A DNA stretch of 64,000 nucleotides from Trichostrongylus colubriformis (lineage: Eukaryota > Nematoda > Chromadorea > Rhabditida > Trichostrongylidae), in assembly GCA_963978905.1 (NCBI GenBank), contig OZ022256.1:13065501-13129500 (forward strand), given 5' to 3'. Below are positions 36,751 to 48,121 of the stretch, in pieces; within the stretch, counting starts at the first letter, position 1, and the number at the start of each line of letters is the position of its first letter. The notes under the pieces are model-generated. The model saw only the letters and a program-made list of their open reading frames with translations, was not told where the DNA came from and ran no database searches. Position numbers and translations under genes: made by a program.

Positions 36751-37089
36751 TGTGTGTACCCTTATGACAGGATATCGTACCGCGTGATGTCGCAAGCGAA
36801 GCAGTGCGACGAGCTAAAGGCGCCATGTTGTTGGGTCCCGAAGCGATTACAAGTCACCTGCGAATCGTGCCCCTAAACCGCGGGATGTCGCAAGCGAAGC
36901 AGTGCGACGAGCTAAAGGTGCCATGTTGTTGGGTCCCGAAGCGATTACAAGTCATCTGCGAATCGTGCCCCTAACATTAACATTAACGTGTAATAGTTCT
37001 AAGAAACAAATGCCGTGACGCGCATAGCTCGTACACACTGCTTCGCACGCCGATCGTTATCGTGCGAAATCCTGACATAAGGGTACACA
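36751..37089. mobile_element. MITE, GTGTACCCTTATG family, copy 2 with internal duplication
   Basis: The TIRs TGTGTGTACCCTTATGACAG and CTGACATAAGGGTACACA match those at 31729. Inside, a 98-bp unit starting GATGTCGCAAGCGAAGC is duplicated in tandem (36786 and 36884) with three or so differences. This makes the copy about 100 bp longer than copy 1. Confidence 0.78.
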
Positions 37090-37793
37090 ACCCACATCGA
37101 CATGTGATGCAGTAACAGGCGGGAACTTTTTCTGACCCTAACCTGGAATTCTGATTTAATACAATATGTTGAATGGATTTATCGAATTTCGGTACCCCAT
37201 TATTCAATTCGAACTCTGACAGTTTGAGCATGTGGGTGTTGGAAATGGGAACGAAGACTGGAAATAGTTTTCAAAAAGGGTATTTCACATTTCCATTCTG
37301 GAACAAGTGGTGGTCATACATTGCTATTACTATGACAAATTGTTGATTGTGTGAAGTTTTTCGGAGGACTTTGTTACAGAGAACGTATTCTTTACTCCTT
37401 GAGCGTTTCTTCCGGATGGTGCTGCACTGCTGTTCCTTTGTATTCGTGACTTGATTCCTTCATTACGAAGGAAAACGAAGGCATACAGCGCTGAGTGAAA
37501 ATGGGAGAATCATTAGAAAAGTCAAGCAAGACCAGCTTAAACAAGAAATAAACCGGTTTGAAAGTTATCTTATGGCGCCCAAGTCCTATAAAAGCCCATT
37601 GCAGAAAGAACTCTACAGTCTTTGTTTCGGTAGTTCTGTAAATTTACCATGAAAAAAAAATCAGTTGGATTACATTTTGGTGTATGAGATCCAAAGTCAG
37701 TCGTCCAGATGTCCAAAATGACATCTAGTTGACAACAGCTCTCAAACGACGCCCATACAACATTTTCTGCCCCCGCTCGCGCAAAAGTACCTA

Positions 37794-38318
37794 TCAGGTT
37801 GTCCGGAATGTAATGAGACAAATGCAGTGGTGAGATTCGACAGCATACATTTTTGGACGTCAAGTCGTGAGAGGAAAACTCTGGAATTTAGTGTTTGAGG
37901 ACCCGTACATATACGCCATCAAGGAAATATGGTCCACACTGTCTTTATCTTTCCACCTGCCGGAGATGGACGAGAAGAAAACGCTATATCGGGCTACCGT
38001 TGCGGCAAAACCGCAGATGAGGCCCATCGGCTTTTGCTGGAGGAAATGAAGAATCAAGTTCCTTCTGGAGCGACTTGCTTCACATGGTACGGCAAGTTCG
38101 AAAAATGTCTCGAAACTGTAGTCGATCGGGACGTCCACCTACGCAAAAGAAGCAGCTTATATGGCCATGTGAAGAATGATCTGACGTTACAGTGCGCAAC
38201 TTGCGGCCTCCTCGGGTGCTCCTAAATCTAAGGTACATTACGTTTTCCGTGCGTCAGGTAAAGTGGTAGTACTACGTAGTGCTACGAAATCTGTCTCATG
38301 ACTTTTCGGACAACCTAG
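37794..38318. mobile_element. Short mariner derivative
   Basis: The left end AGGTTGTCCGGAATGTAATG and the right end (inverse of AGGTTGTCCGAAAAGTCATG) are TIRs of mariner type. The plus strand near 37970-38150 reads a degenerate N-terminal helix-turn-helix (GKTADEAHRLLLEEMKNQV, then TWYGKFEKC). No catalytic domain is present. TA at 37792-37793 flanks the left end, but the right TA is not clear. Confidence 0.65.
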
Positions 38319-38329
38319 AATTATAGATT

Positions 38330-40290
38330 GCATCCTGTGAACTAACGGTGATAAAACTTAAAGTATAGTTTAGCGAATGACATTACCTTCTTTGTTAGTA
38401 ATGAATATGAATGCGAAAATATTAGCAAGGACATTTCGAAAAAAAAAACTCACCGAAGTGCCCGATTGACAGGGGTCGGTTGTTAAGCTGTCATGTTAGG
38501 TAATTCCCATTTCCAGTTCTTCCCAGTTACGCGAAAATTTCCCCAGCAGTTCCGGTTGCTTTCTTTTTAACCCCGAAACACTTTTATTTGATTGATTCGG
38601 AATTCTAATACTTTTACATTTTTTGATTGACCGAATTCTAAACATAGTATCATATGAATTTTTCGAAGCGTTAGCAATATCATGCAATTGATTTGAATCA
38701 CCGCATGATTAAAGTTGGGTGAAGTAAGTAACAGGAATAAATAAATGAGTCAAATAAATGGCCTGATGAATGAAATAAATGAATTAAATAAGTATGTTGA
38801 TTGATTGGTCCAAATACTCAAAAAAAAATTAATTGAAGTAACTCTGAATCTGAATTAAGTGGCTGGTTATATGATTTGTCGTGAAAACCAAAGGTACTGG
38901 GAGAGTGGCGCAGGTGAATTTAGTAGCCTGAAGGCGCCATTATGCAGCCCAGGAATCGTACCAATCTTCGGTTCACCCCTCCAATGTTTACTAACCGGTA
39001 GTGGGTTCCTGTCAAGAGATATGGAAACGAGCATCGAGTACTGTCGTGTGATTTTTGAACGTTACACGTCACCATCAGGTACCTTCCAAAGTCAGTGCCG
39101 AGCGATGAGCAGGAGTGGTTTGGGACGGAACCTTTGTGCATGTGATGAACCTGAGCGCAAACTTGATTAGAAGCTTGCATGCAGCGAGCTACTCTACAGT
39201 CACAATGTGCATTGAAGATGTATGGGATTTTGGCGGGAAAGAGTGGGGTCTTATAGGGTGTCATGAAACTCACGTGGCCACGTTCGGCGCATGACCAGAT
39301 GGTGCAAGATAGGGGCGCCGTGCTAGTCTGTCTGTGTGTGAGTCTTGAAGCGAATACGCCTAGAATTAGCTGTAGAGCACCGTCATTGCTGCAACTCACC
39401 CCAATATGATGCGTGTAGCTCGTAGCATCGCGTCGCTTACTGAAAACCGCAACACGTATTTCCTTTCACTATGGCAAATAGGTACCTGGATCTAGTATCG
39501 TGGACCGGATCTATGCTTAGCCATCTGAAAAATTTTCAACCACTTGGAAATCAATTATTTTCGAAACTGCGGAGGTTCTTTCGCATTGAAATGTAGTTCC
39601 ACGGTACCTGAAGTGAATGAGAACCTTTGCTGTGGCCCCAATACTTGTAAGTATCTACTGAGGCAACATAGAAGAGACATTTTGAGATATGCCATTTTCT
39701 GCTGAAAATCTATGAAAACGGGCTGAATTCTCTTCGGATCACTCGTCGTTGATCAATGAATTTTCTGTCCTGCCGTACACTTCATTTTTGTTTGAACTCG
39801 TGTGGCATTGGGATGCGACTTCGTTTGTGCAGCGAATGATTTGTGGAGGACGGCCAATACAGAAGGCCGTATCACGACTCCATTTGTCATTACTTTGCCC
39901 TCCCTTTCCTTTCTATCAAATATTCTATAGAGATTGGTCAAAGTATGTGTTTGAACATCATATGAGCATCAGTTGAGCTATCGCACAGTACTTCGTGAAT
40001 AACACGATGATAATGGTTAACCGATATCAAAGGAGTCCATATCGCATGACCTCATACTGTGGTGAGCGCGTACTGAGCGCTTGTATAACTGGTCTCTCTA
40101 CAAAGGCCTGTCACTATTTGATATTTCACACAGTTTAACAGTCGTAGGGTTTCCTCTTATTTGTACTGGATAAGGAAGTACATTCAATCGCCGAACGTTC
40201 AGCGCTTAAAGAAACACAACGCGATAATCGAATTAGTTGCTTACTTTTCTGGCGCAAATAGATCCTTGGACAATTGCTCACGCTGCACCT
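38330..40290. other. No gene seen; MITE fragment near 39330-39480
   Basis: The segment 39330-39480 resembles the MITEs at 17211 and 18853 (GAGCACCGTCATTGCTGCA, then CGTGTAGCTCGTA). At 40190-40290 there is an end fragment of the TTAAAGGCACAC family. The remaining sequence shows nothing recognisable. Confidence 0.4.
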
Positions 40291-40937
40291 TTGTTACCCA
40301 ACGGGTCTCAGCTTTACTGACGCGAGATATGAATTTCGTGACAAACAGATGGAGGGACACACACACGCGGACAATCGGATTATACATGGTAGATACAAGC
40401 GACTATAGAAGGGCGGGGGGAGGGGGGGGGGGGTGGTGGTGGTGAAGAGCCGCCCTCTTCGCTGCTCACATCCGCCAGATATGTTTACTTTACAGGGAGT
40501 AATGAAGAGATGGAAGTGATGGTGGAGAATATTTCTACAACGCTCTTCTATAGGCAGAATCAAGCTTTGCCGTCTTTCACCGTCATGAGAAAGTGAAGTC
40601 GTTAGCCAGCTGTCGGACGTTAGAGCAGGTACGGCATCAATGGCTGACTTGAACAGCAGTACCAGTTTCCTTGGTAGGTATCTCGTGAGAAACTTCCAAA
40701 GACTGCCACTTTTTTTCTGGAAGTCACTGAACTCTTGCTGCTCGGACAACGCTGTTATGATGCAATGTGTCATTTTTCATGCCTCGCACCTGCTTCCGGA
40801 GGAATTCCAGTGGTAATGGCGCGTTCTAGTACTTGGAAGCGAAGGGCGTTGGGAATCAGAAGCGAAGGGCGTTGGGAATCAGGAAAAAACGGGATATGTA
40901 TAGGCACCGCCCATTGTGGATTCCTTGTGCTATCCAG

Positions 40938-41085
40938 TGTGGACAGATCTAGCAAGCGTAAATGAAGATGATAAAATCACGAATGTTGCGGAGCTACGGC
41001 GTATCATGTGGGCTCACCAGAAGCTTCCGATCGTGCTGGTGCACGAGGCTGCTACGAAGTTTATGGATGCTGTGAAATGTTACAG
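40938..41085 (+). CDS. Candidate internal exon, unidentified protein
   Basis: The acceptor TATCCAG and donor GTATGC bracket 148 bases that are open in one frame. The peptide contains SVNEDDKITNVAELRRIMWA and then HQKLPIVLVHEAATKFMDAV and has the composition of a globular protein. Upstream, 40590-40814 is also open on the plus strand, and its complement is open too, so neighbouring exons are uncertain. I do not recognise the family. Confidence 0.4.
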
Positions 41086-41099
41086 GTATGCTGAGTTAT

Positions 41100-43990
41100 G
41101 GGCAAAGGCTTCGGTCTCGAACGGGACTCGAACCCCCACTCCATGCATCATAAATCAAAAATCAGCGAGCTGTGTTCTTGAATTTTTAGGTGAAAATGTT
41201 TCGTCAGAATCCGCTTAACCTGGACTAATCTCTGTAGTGTTAAAAGTGAAGAAGAAAAAAGGTGTAGAGATAGGTGAAAAAAGTTACCAGACAAAAGATG
41301 CGCACCTTTCATGTCATTATAAATCACCCGGATGGTTTTTGGTGTAGGAAAACAGGGGAGCTTGTCCATTCTCTGTGCAGGGGAACTCGTCCGCTGGCAC
41401 GAAAGCAACCGTCTCTTAAAAGTTTTGAGGTTTTCTTCCCAATTTGCTCACTAGTAGAGGACGATCTGTTTTGTCCTCTTTATCTAACAAATCTCGGGAA
41501 TTACCCACAAGTACTGAACAAGTACTGAACAACCGTTTTTATCGTTGTCATAGTGCGGGCGGAATGGACGGGTTTTCAAAGAATCTGAACGGTTCTCGTT
41601 TTCGTCATCATTCGAACAGTCAGCATCAGATTACTTTGCATCAGAGTACAAAAAAACCAACCGGTTGAGGCCTTCACAGTGGAACAATGCAAATGAGAAT
41701 TTAAAGCGACGACGAGGTGAACATGGCTGTTAATGGGTGAACTTAACGTGCAATGTATTGCCTTGATATTATAAACATAAATATAAGCTCAATTCAGCTT
41801 TGTGGAAATAGTTGTAAAGTATCAGCTGTGAGGACACAAACAATAGCCATCAATTTAGAAAAAAGTCCAGTCAGAGAACTATGACAGGCTGTTACCCAGA
41901 AATGGTTACTGGTATTAAAGGAATGTAGTGTATATTTGAATGGGACAATTATTCAGCGCCGACAAATATGTGAGGAGAGCCGGTTATCCCGCAAAAAGTC
42001 CGTCGCAGGTTCTCCTGGTTAGCAATTTTGAGGAGGTGGTATATTCGTGAAAAAGGATCATAATTTTAAGAGGAGCGGAACCAAACTGTTAGAGCCAACT
42101 TCGATGTTACAAGGGGCCTGAACAACTTCACTGAAGGAGCTTGAGAAAGGATGCTAGAGCCTCTTAATCATTCAATCCTTTTGCACGCTGCAAAATCTTT
42201 GCTTCTGCTATCCTTGTAAACGACTCTCTCACGGGCTTCACTCCTCCATCTCTTTTGGGTAAGCCTAATCAATGGCACATTCCAGAATTACCTTGAGTGG
42301 ATTGAAGCGCTGAATTACGAAATTAGAGGTGCTGTGAAATAAGCTGGAAAAGATAAATACGAAAATGCTCACGAAAAGGGCATAAATAGGGCCTTCTGAC
42401 ATCTGGCCTTGGACGAGATCACCGCGTGAAAGCGAGCCTTTATATCACTTTCTGCTGGATCGTATCACAAGGATTTCTGGAATATCAGTTGTTTCCTTAT
42501 GTCAAGGTCTCCTTTATCAGTGGCATCTCTTCCTTATATTATCAGACAAATCGTAGGCCTCATGCTACGTTGTTGCGACCGTTGCCACCGTCATTGCCAA
42601 TAATCACGTCTGGGTTGGGCGAGTCTGAGCTGCTGAGTGGAGTCGTGCCTGCTTCCTTGGATGTGCACGCCTCAGGGACTGAAAGCTACGCCTCGAGTAG
42701 GTACAGTCTGCTGACTGCGAGTCGAACTATCGGACCTCGGCAGGAACTGAAATACCTCAATTATCTTGACATGTCCCTTTAATTCGACAAAATATATCAT
42801 TTTTGACATGAATAACTGCTTAAGCCATAATGTACCGCGTGCACCACATTTTGTTGCACGAGATTCAAAGTACTTTTTTTTAGTTTTTTGAAAAGGTATG
42901 GTGGCCAAATGCTACCAACATATATTTGAATCTTCTCCTCCAAAAAGTGGATACGATTTTGGCAACACGTTTTTGAACAGCATATGCAGCAAGCAATGGC
43001 AAAAACAAGTTCACTGTTTGTGGCATCGTACATGAGCATGCACTCCTTATACTGTTTCTTCAACAGCTTGAACAATAACAAGATTCACATAGAAAATACT
43101 TGGTGCTGATTACTGGATTATATCAGTAGTAATGATAAAACACAAACCAATTTTTACCATGGTACAGTGACTGGTAGATATAGGTGGTAACCACGCCGAC
43201 CGCACCGGCATGGTCTAGTGATCGAGTAGACCGATGCACACCCACATGAATCGAGCTTTCCATTTTTCTGAGTTTGGTGATTGGATGCCAGATTCGAGCA
43301 TGGGTCAAAAAATCTCTCGGAGAGCGTCGCAATTTGTGCTGGAGAAATGAGGATCGTTTTTCTTTTGTATGCCAACACGAGGTTAGTTGTGGGGAACACG
43401 GGGGAGAACATGGGAACTATTAGAAATGTGGATCGATTTTTTTTGAGAAAGTCCTGAAAGAATCCTTGATGACCACCTCCTAAGTGTTTTTTTTTGCCGT
43501 GGTAGTTCTTCAAAAAAAAAGGATCGTGAAACGACAGTAGTACACTGTCATACTCTGCAGCGATACTGCGATTAACTATAATTATCGGTTTATCGATTGA
43601 ACGTTTTTACCAGTGAATAATGGGTAGTAAGGGGATACGGTGATGTGATGGCAAGAGCGCATTTTCTTCTGATCCTATCGTCAAATCTGAGGGACCCAAA
43701 CTTGATCACAACGGATTGTTTCTTAAATGGTTTTGATTTTTCCTACTCAATAAACTCTTGCAGAGACGCGACAATAATTCAAAAGTCTTCCTTGAAATGA
43801 ATCAAGGCAGTTCTGGCTACTATTGATCGATATGGAGAAAAAGGAGTAGAGCCGAAAACCTTGAATGGAGAAAAAAGTTGAAGTGGAAAGTTTAATGGTC
43901 ATTCATTCATTTTTTTCTGTCTCTCCACTTCCTTGTAGACCGTGAACTTGACTTTTGTTCATCAAAAACGTTTCACCACTATTCGCACTA
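41100..43990. other. No supported gene
   Basis: The plus frame at 42426-42782 and the minus frame at 43154-43513 are open for about 118 codons each, but they show no domain and no convincing splice sites. Tandem micro-duplications occur near 40850 and 41510. Confidence 0.35.
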
Positions 43991-44200
43991 CGGCTTATAC
44001 ATTGCACTATTGCCATTAATCATACATCATGACTTCAGTAACTGTCGGTTTATACGAGGTGGCGGCAGAATCTCACCCACCGTCAGGAGAAAAAAGAAGC
44101 GTCCCCGGCAGCGTGACCGTGACCGAAGTTTTACTCGCGCTCGTATTTCGAAGTTAAAAGAAAAGTGGGTGTTTAATCGACACCGCGGCGTCAATACACC

Positions 44201-44208
44201 ATAAAAGG
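44201..44208 (+). promoter_or_regulatory. TATA-like box of the collagen gene
   Basis: CATAAAAG lies about 45 bp before the collagen ATG at 44249, a usual TATA spacing for a short 5' UTR. Confidence 0.5.
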
Positions 44209-44248
44209 ACGATCATAAGCGTTGTTGGCAGGTTCGACGGCAGCAGTC

Positions 44249-45244
44249 ATGGAAGATCTCAAACCTCGTCTGGCCGCTTATCGCTTTGTCGCCTATACGG
44301 CAGTGATTTTCTCGGTGATAGCAGTATTATCCATATGCCTTACTCTGCCCATGGTCTACAGTTACATAAACCATGTGAAGAAAACTCTACGAAGTGACAT
44401 CAAATTTTGTAGGGTAAGTCCTTGCGGTCTGTAGATTTCTCCCCTCCATAGTTGTACCCACGATCGGTGTTGATTTTTTTCAGGGATCGGCACGAGATAT
44501 TTGGGAAGAAGTGAACTTCATTCAAAGTTCTGCGCCTTCAAATCGTACACGACGTCAAACTGGCTGCGAAGGCTGCTGCCTGACAGGTCCCCCTGGCCCT
44601 CCGGGACCTCCTGGAAGACCCGGCCGCCCTGGAGCTCCAGGGACCCCTGGAATGCCTGGCGCTCCTGGACGTCCTCCAGCAAGGCCTTGCGAGCCGATAA
44701 CGCCACCCCCGTGTCCACCTTGCGAGGGCGGGCCTCCTGGACTACCTGGACCTCCCGGACCACCTGGACCAGCTGGAGGACCTGGTGCACCTGCAGGGGC
44801 AGCAGCGGCACCTCCTGGACCACCCGGACCAAAGGGTCCACCAGGACCTGCAGGAAAGCCCGGTGCACCTGGAAGCCCTGGTGCACCTGGGCAAGACGCC
44901 GCAGGAGGTTATGAAGCCGCTGGAGCTCCAGGACCAGCAGGACCGCCTGGACCAGCTGGTCCTCCGGGACCCGATGGACGCCCTGGAGGAGCTGTCGGAG
45001 CTGGTGAGTTTTCAATGAACCTTCTAATGTGTTGAACAAATAAGCCCGTTTGTGTCGTTTAGGTGGCCCCGGACCAAAAGGACCACCCGGACCTCCTGGT
45101 CAACCAGGACCACCAGGAAATCCTGGTGCACCTGGACAACCTGGTGCTCCTGGAAGGGGTGGAGAGCGTGGAATTTGTCCGAAGTATTGCGCTATCGATG
45201 GTGGTGTGTTCTTCGACGATGGCAGTTTCCGACGTCGTCGTTAA
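44249..45244 (+). CDS. Nematode cuticle collagen, three exons
   Basis: This is a structural collagen of the cuticle, secreted by the hypodermis and cross-linked by disulfide and other bonds. Exons: 44249-44413, 44484-45003, 45063-45244 (TAA), 288 residues. A hydrophobic segment at about residues 13-40 acts as membrane or signal anchor. The block FCRGSARDIW follows, then a furin-type site RTRR at 76-79 that releases the mature chain. CEGCC at 83-87 precedes Gly-X-Y repeats from about residue 90. These are broken by a Pro/Cys-rich segment and by an Ala-rich break. The C-terminal tail holds two Cys (GICPKYC at 265-271) and ends FRRRR. The start at 44249 gives the [16 protein letters not shown] terminus typical of the family, and an upstream in-frame TTG is not needed. 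Minus-strand and other-frame open stretches here are shadows of the repeats. The exact C. elegans counterpart is not assigned. Confidence 0.95.
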
Positions 45245-46430
45245 ATGGATTGCAAACGGGATTCTTTTGTTCATTGATTCACGTGCGAATTTTTAGTAAT
45301 AGAATCGATAAATGTAGAAAGCATGCGAATAACAGTCATAAAATATAAAACCTTCGAATCCGACTTCACGTGAGTTCGCAGGCCAAACAGATCCATCTGA
45401 CAATAGGTAATAATAGGTTTGAGCTCCCGTATCGGAGTACAGGACACGCCATGCATCCGCATACTGCACGGTATTGTGAAAACCTCGAACCTGCTATATA
45501 AAATGACTTAGAACAGATTTTAAGCCTCAGAAACGTTTTTTCGACGTCTCGAGAGATTGCATCAAACAGCCATCTGTCCACCTCTAATTGCTCTCTCCTC
45601 TGAAAGCAGGAAGTCCAATTCGTAATGGAAAAGAATGAGTTAGACGAAGCAAACAGACGCGAAACGACTTCACTAGGTACTGCAGAATGACTAGGTTTTC
45701 CTGGACATGCGTGGTGTATATGGCCCTCAAGCCCTGGTCGATGCCACTGTCCACTGCGCTATGGCTGTAGCTGTAGCTGTAGCCATTCAACGTGCATGTA
45801 ATCTGCATGGTTGCCATTCTAGACTGATCAGTTCGCCGGGTCCGTGCCTTCGGTGTCATATCCGTAGTAAAACTCATTGAGAGGCAGATTTCACGACAAA
45901 AAAAGCTTGAGATAGCGTCATCTGCCTCCTCTCCCGCTGACCATCGAGTCCCTCAGTCACCGCCAGAGACCTTGCTACTTGTCGCTGTGAGGGGTTGAAG
46001 GTACCGAAATGGAGCGATTAGGGAATGCAGAACTGGGGAAAGTTGCTGTATGGTTAGACTAGCATTAAAAAGCTAGTCTTCCGTCGTTATCGCGATCTTA
46101 TGGCACTTCACTGGCCGAGCTGCAGAGATGGCGGCGCAACGCTCACGGCTGGCTAGCATGGTAGCCACTTCATCATTCACCCTACGTGGCCAGTCATGCA
46201 ATGGGGGAAGGGGAGGAAGAAGAAGAAGGGAAGCAAATGAGAGAGAAGGTCCCTTTTCTCGCATTAGTGGCGGTTTCATCCGGTTTTTCTCTGCTGTTCC
46301 ACTACTTAGCGCTTTGACTTTCATTTCCCTTAAAGGTATTGTAAGGGAAAAAATACGAAAAAATACGTACGATGCGAAAAAAGTGGTGAATATGACGGGC
46401 GAGATGACCAGTGATACACGGTGAAGGAAA
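45245..46430. other. Collagen 3' flank, no gene called
   Basis: No canonical AATAAA follows the collagen stop closely. Both strands of 46073-46585 are open over long stretches, but neither reading is recognisable. Confidence 0.35.
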
Positions 46431-46441
46431 AACGTAAGTAA

Positions 46442-46553
46442 ATGACCGAAAATCTGAAAATAGAACCCATTCCCACCAATGATTCTCGACGTGGACGACA
46501 ATTCCGTCAACAGGCGGGTGGCCCGGACGACTCTGCCATTGGCATGTATCCAG
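46442..46553 (+). CDS. Candidate first exon, unidentified gene
   Basis: ATG at 46442 opens 37 codons plus one base, ending at a donor GTAATC. The peptide starts MTENLKIEPIPTNDSRRGRQ and continues through AGGPDDSAIGMYPG. It is hydrophilic without a signal peptide, like the N-terminus of a membrane or regulatory protein. The candidate exon at 53407-53526 is on the same strand, but no connection is shown. Confidence 0.35.
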
Positions 46554-46826
46554 GTAATCAATGCGCAAAAACAGCGTGGAAACAATACAAAAATTGAAAA
46601 GGCATCCCATCTTTAACCATAAACGAGCGAAGACATCGAGTGAGAATTAATGGAAAAGAAAAGAAGAGTAGAAAAGAGGAAACGAGCAGATTCTACGGGT
46701 GAGCAGCAAAAATCGAAACCACCAAAAATGATAATCAGCTGATCTGGAAAGGGTATGCGCCCTTCTGTTAACGAAAGCGCGCCCCGATCGCTCTAGCCGT
46801 GCCGCTCGCCTTGACTCCTCTCGGGT

Positions 46827-46972
46827 GTATGTCGTTTGGCCCTTGCAGCTAATTTGCCAATGGGGCGCATGGGCCGTCTGGACTCTCCCAGATTTACCTA
46901 GGCCTTTTTAGGGGAGGAGCTTTGGCAGTGCCCCATTGGCAAATTAGCTTCAAGGGGCCGCGCCAAACGACC
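46827..46972. repeat. Inverted repeat, about 40-bp arms
   Basis: CAGCTAATTTGCCAATGGGGC near 46847 is inverted as GCCCCATTGGCAAATTAGC near 46929, and pairing extends outward to GTCGTTTGG and CCAAACGAC. It is part of a GC-rich non-coding element of uncertain ends (perhaps 46745-47110). Confidence 0.6.
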
Positions 46973-47109
46973 GTCTCCAACTCCTCTCACCAGCCAATCA
47001 GGGGGAAGTTCGTTACCAGGAGGCGGGCTGCCCTATCCAAGACAGCTTGCCCTGATGAGGCCGTCTTCGCCACAGCTCAAGCGGGCGCCTTTTGCGGGAG
47101 ATTTCGCCA

Positions 47110-47715
47110 TACATCGGCCTTTCAGACCCATAATTTTTCAGTGAATACTTCCTTTTGGGTTTCCCTGTCACCCACATTACCCCTAACACTGTCTTTAATC
47201 GGCCAAAATCACCCCTTCCAATGATTTCAAGTGGCCCAGTAGACTCCTACTTCTTGCTCTGATGAAAAGGCAGGCAGAGAAGCCGTCGTCGAGTATGAGT
47301 GGTTCATATTCCTTATTCCTCAGGGAAATTTTCCTTCGTTGTAAACTCAGATCCCGGAAAAAAGGAGGGAGTTTCTCCCGAATTTTTCAAGCATATTCCT
47401 GTTATTTAGGGCACTGGTCAATAGAATATCTGTCATATGTCAATTCTGTTAAGCCGTTGCTACTAAATTTTCATAACCGAAAGGTATGCATTTGGCCAAC
47501 AACATAGCCTTCCGAGAAGGCTGGTGGATGAAAGGAGTGTTTCCACCATTCCATACAAAAACTGAAATCATTTGCCAAACCCGTTTTTCGTCCATTTTTG
47601 GCATCTCTACACTTGTGAGTACAAACAAGCTACAAGTTCTAGACTATGACCAGCATTAGCTGCCAAGGCCGAGCCAAAGTTGAGGGATCCTCAAATGGAG
47701 GAGTCGTATGTCGTA
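47110..47715. other. No gene seen
   Basis: Short open frames only. No repeats or RNA genes are recognised. Confidence 0.35.
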
Positions 47716-47720
47716 TGTCG

Positions 47721-47775
47721 TTTCTTAATGATTACGGTAGGCTGGGAAAAACAGCCTACCGTAATCATTAAGAAA
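47721..47775. repeat. Perfect 24-bp stem hairpin
   Basis: TTTCTTAATGATTACGGTAG continues to 47744 and is exactly inverted at 47752-47775 around a 7-base loop GGAAAAA. The perfect stem suggests a recently made mini-element rather than a microRNA precursor, which would normally be longer with mismatches. Confidence 0.8.
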
Positions 47776-48121
47776 ATTCGGTCAATCAACAATCCAATTT
47801 GTACTAGGTTGCAGTACCGTACTCTATGATTATGTATTGATTGTCAAAGTCCTATTTTTCTCCCGTTTCCTTCAACCCAGTCAGTCGCGTAATAGATGAG
47901 TGTGCGATATTTGGAATGACGGTGCTGCACTTTTCCACGGAGGTTGTCTACCGATGCTCTAAGCTCATGAAATGGTTTCCAGGACTCTTCGACAATTGGG
48001 TGACAGGACGCTTTCATGCTGCAGCATGATAATGCTAAGACCTGCTCATGCAGTCAGGATGATCTGAAATATGAAGTTTGCTTCTCAAGAGTGCTGAGCA
48101 TGCGACAGCTCAACCCGCGAC

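Noticed and set aside
41118..41165. Minus-strand T-arm-like sequence (GGGGGTTCGAGTCCC)
   Set aside because: Only the T-arm resemblance is present. No full cloverleaf can be drawn.
44501..45348. Long open frames in other frames and on the minus strand across the collagen
   Set aside because: They are shadows of the Gly-X-Y codons. Only the frame 44249-45244 with its two introns gives a collagen.
46073..46585. 170-codon minus-strand frame
   Set aside because: The complementary strand is also open here and the peptide is low in complexity. No family features are visible.
47721..47775. microRNA precursor
   Set aside because: The stem is perfect and short, without the bulges and length of a usual nematode precursor.
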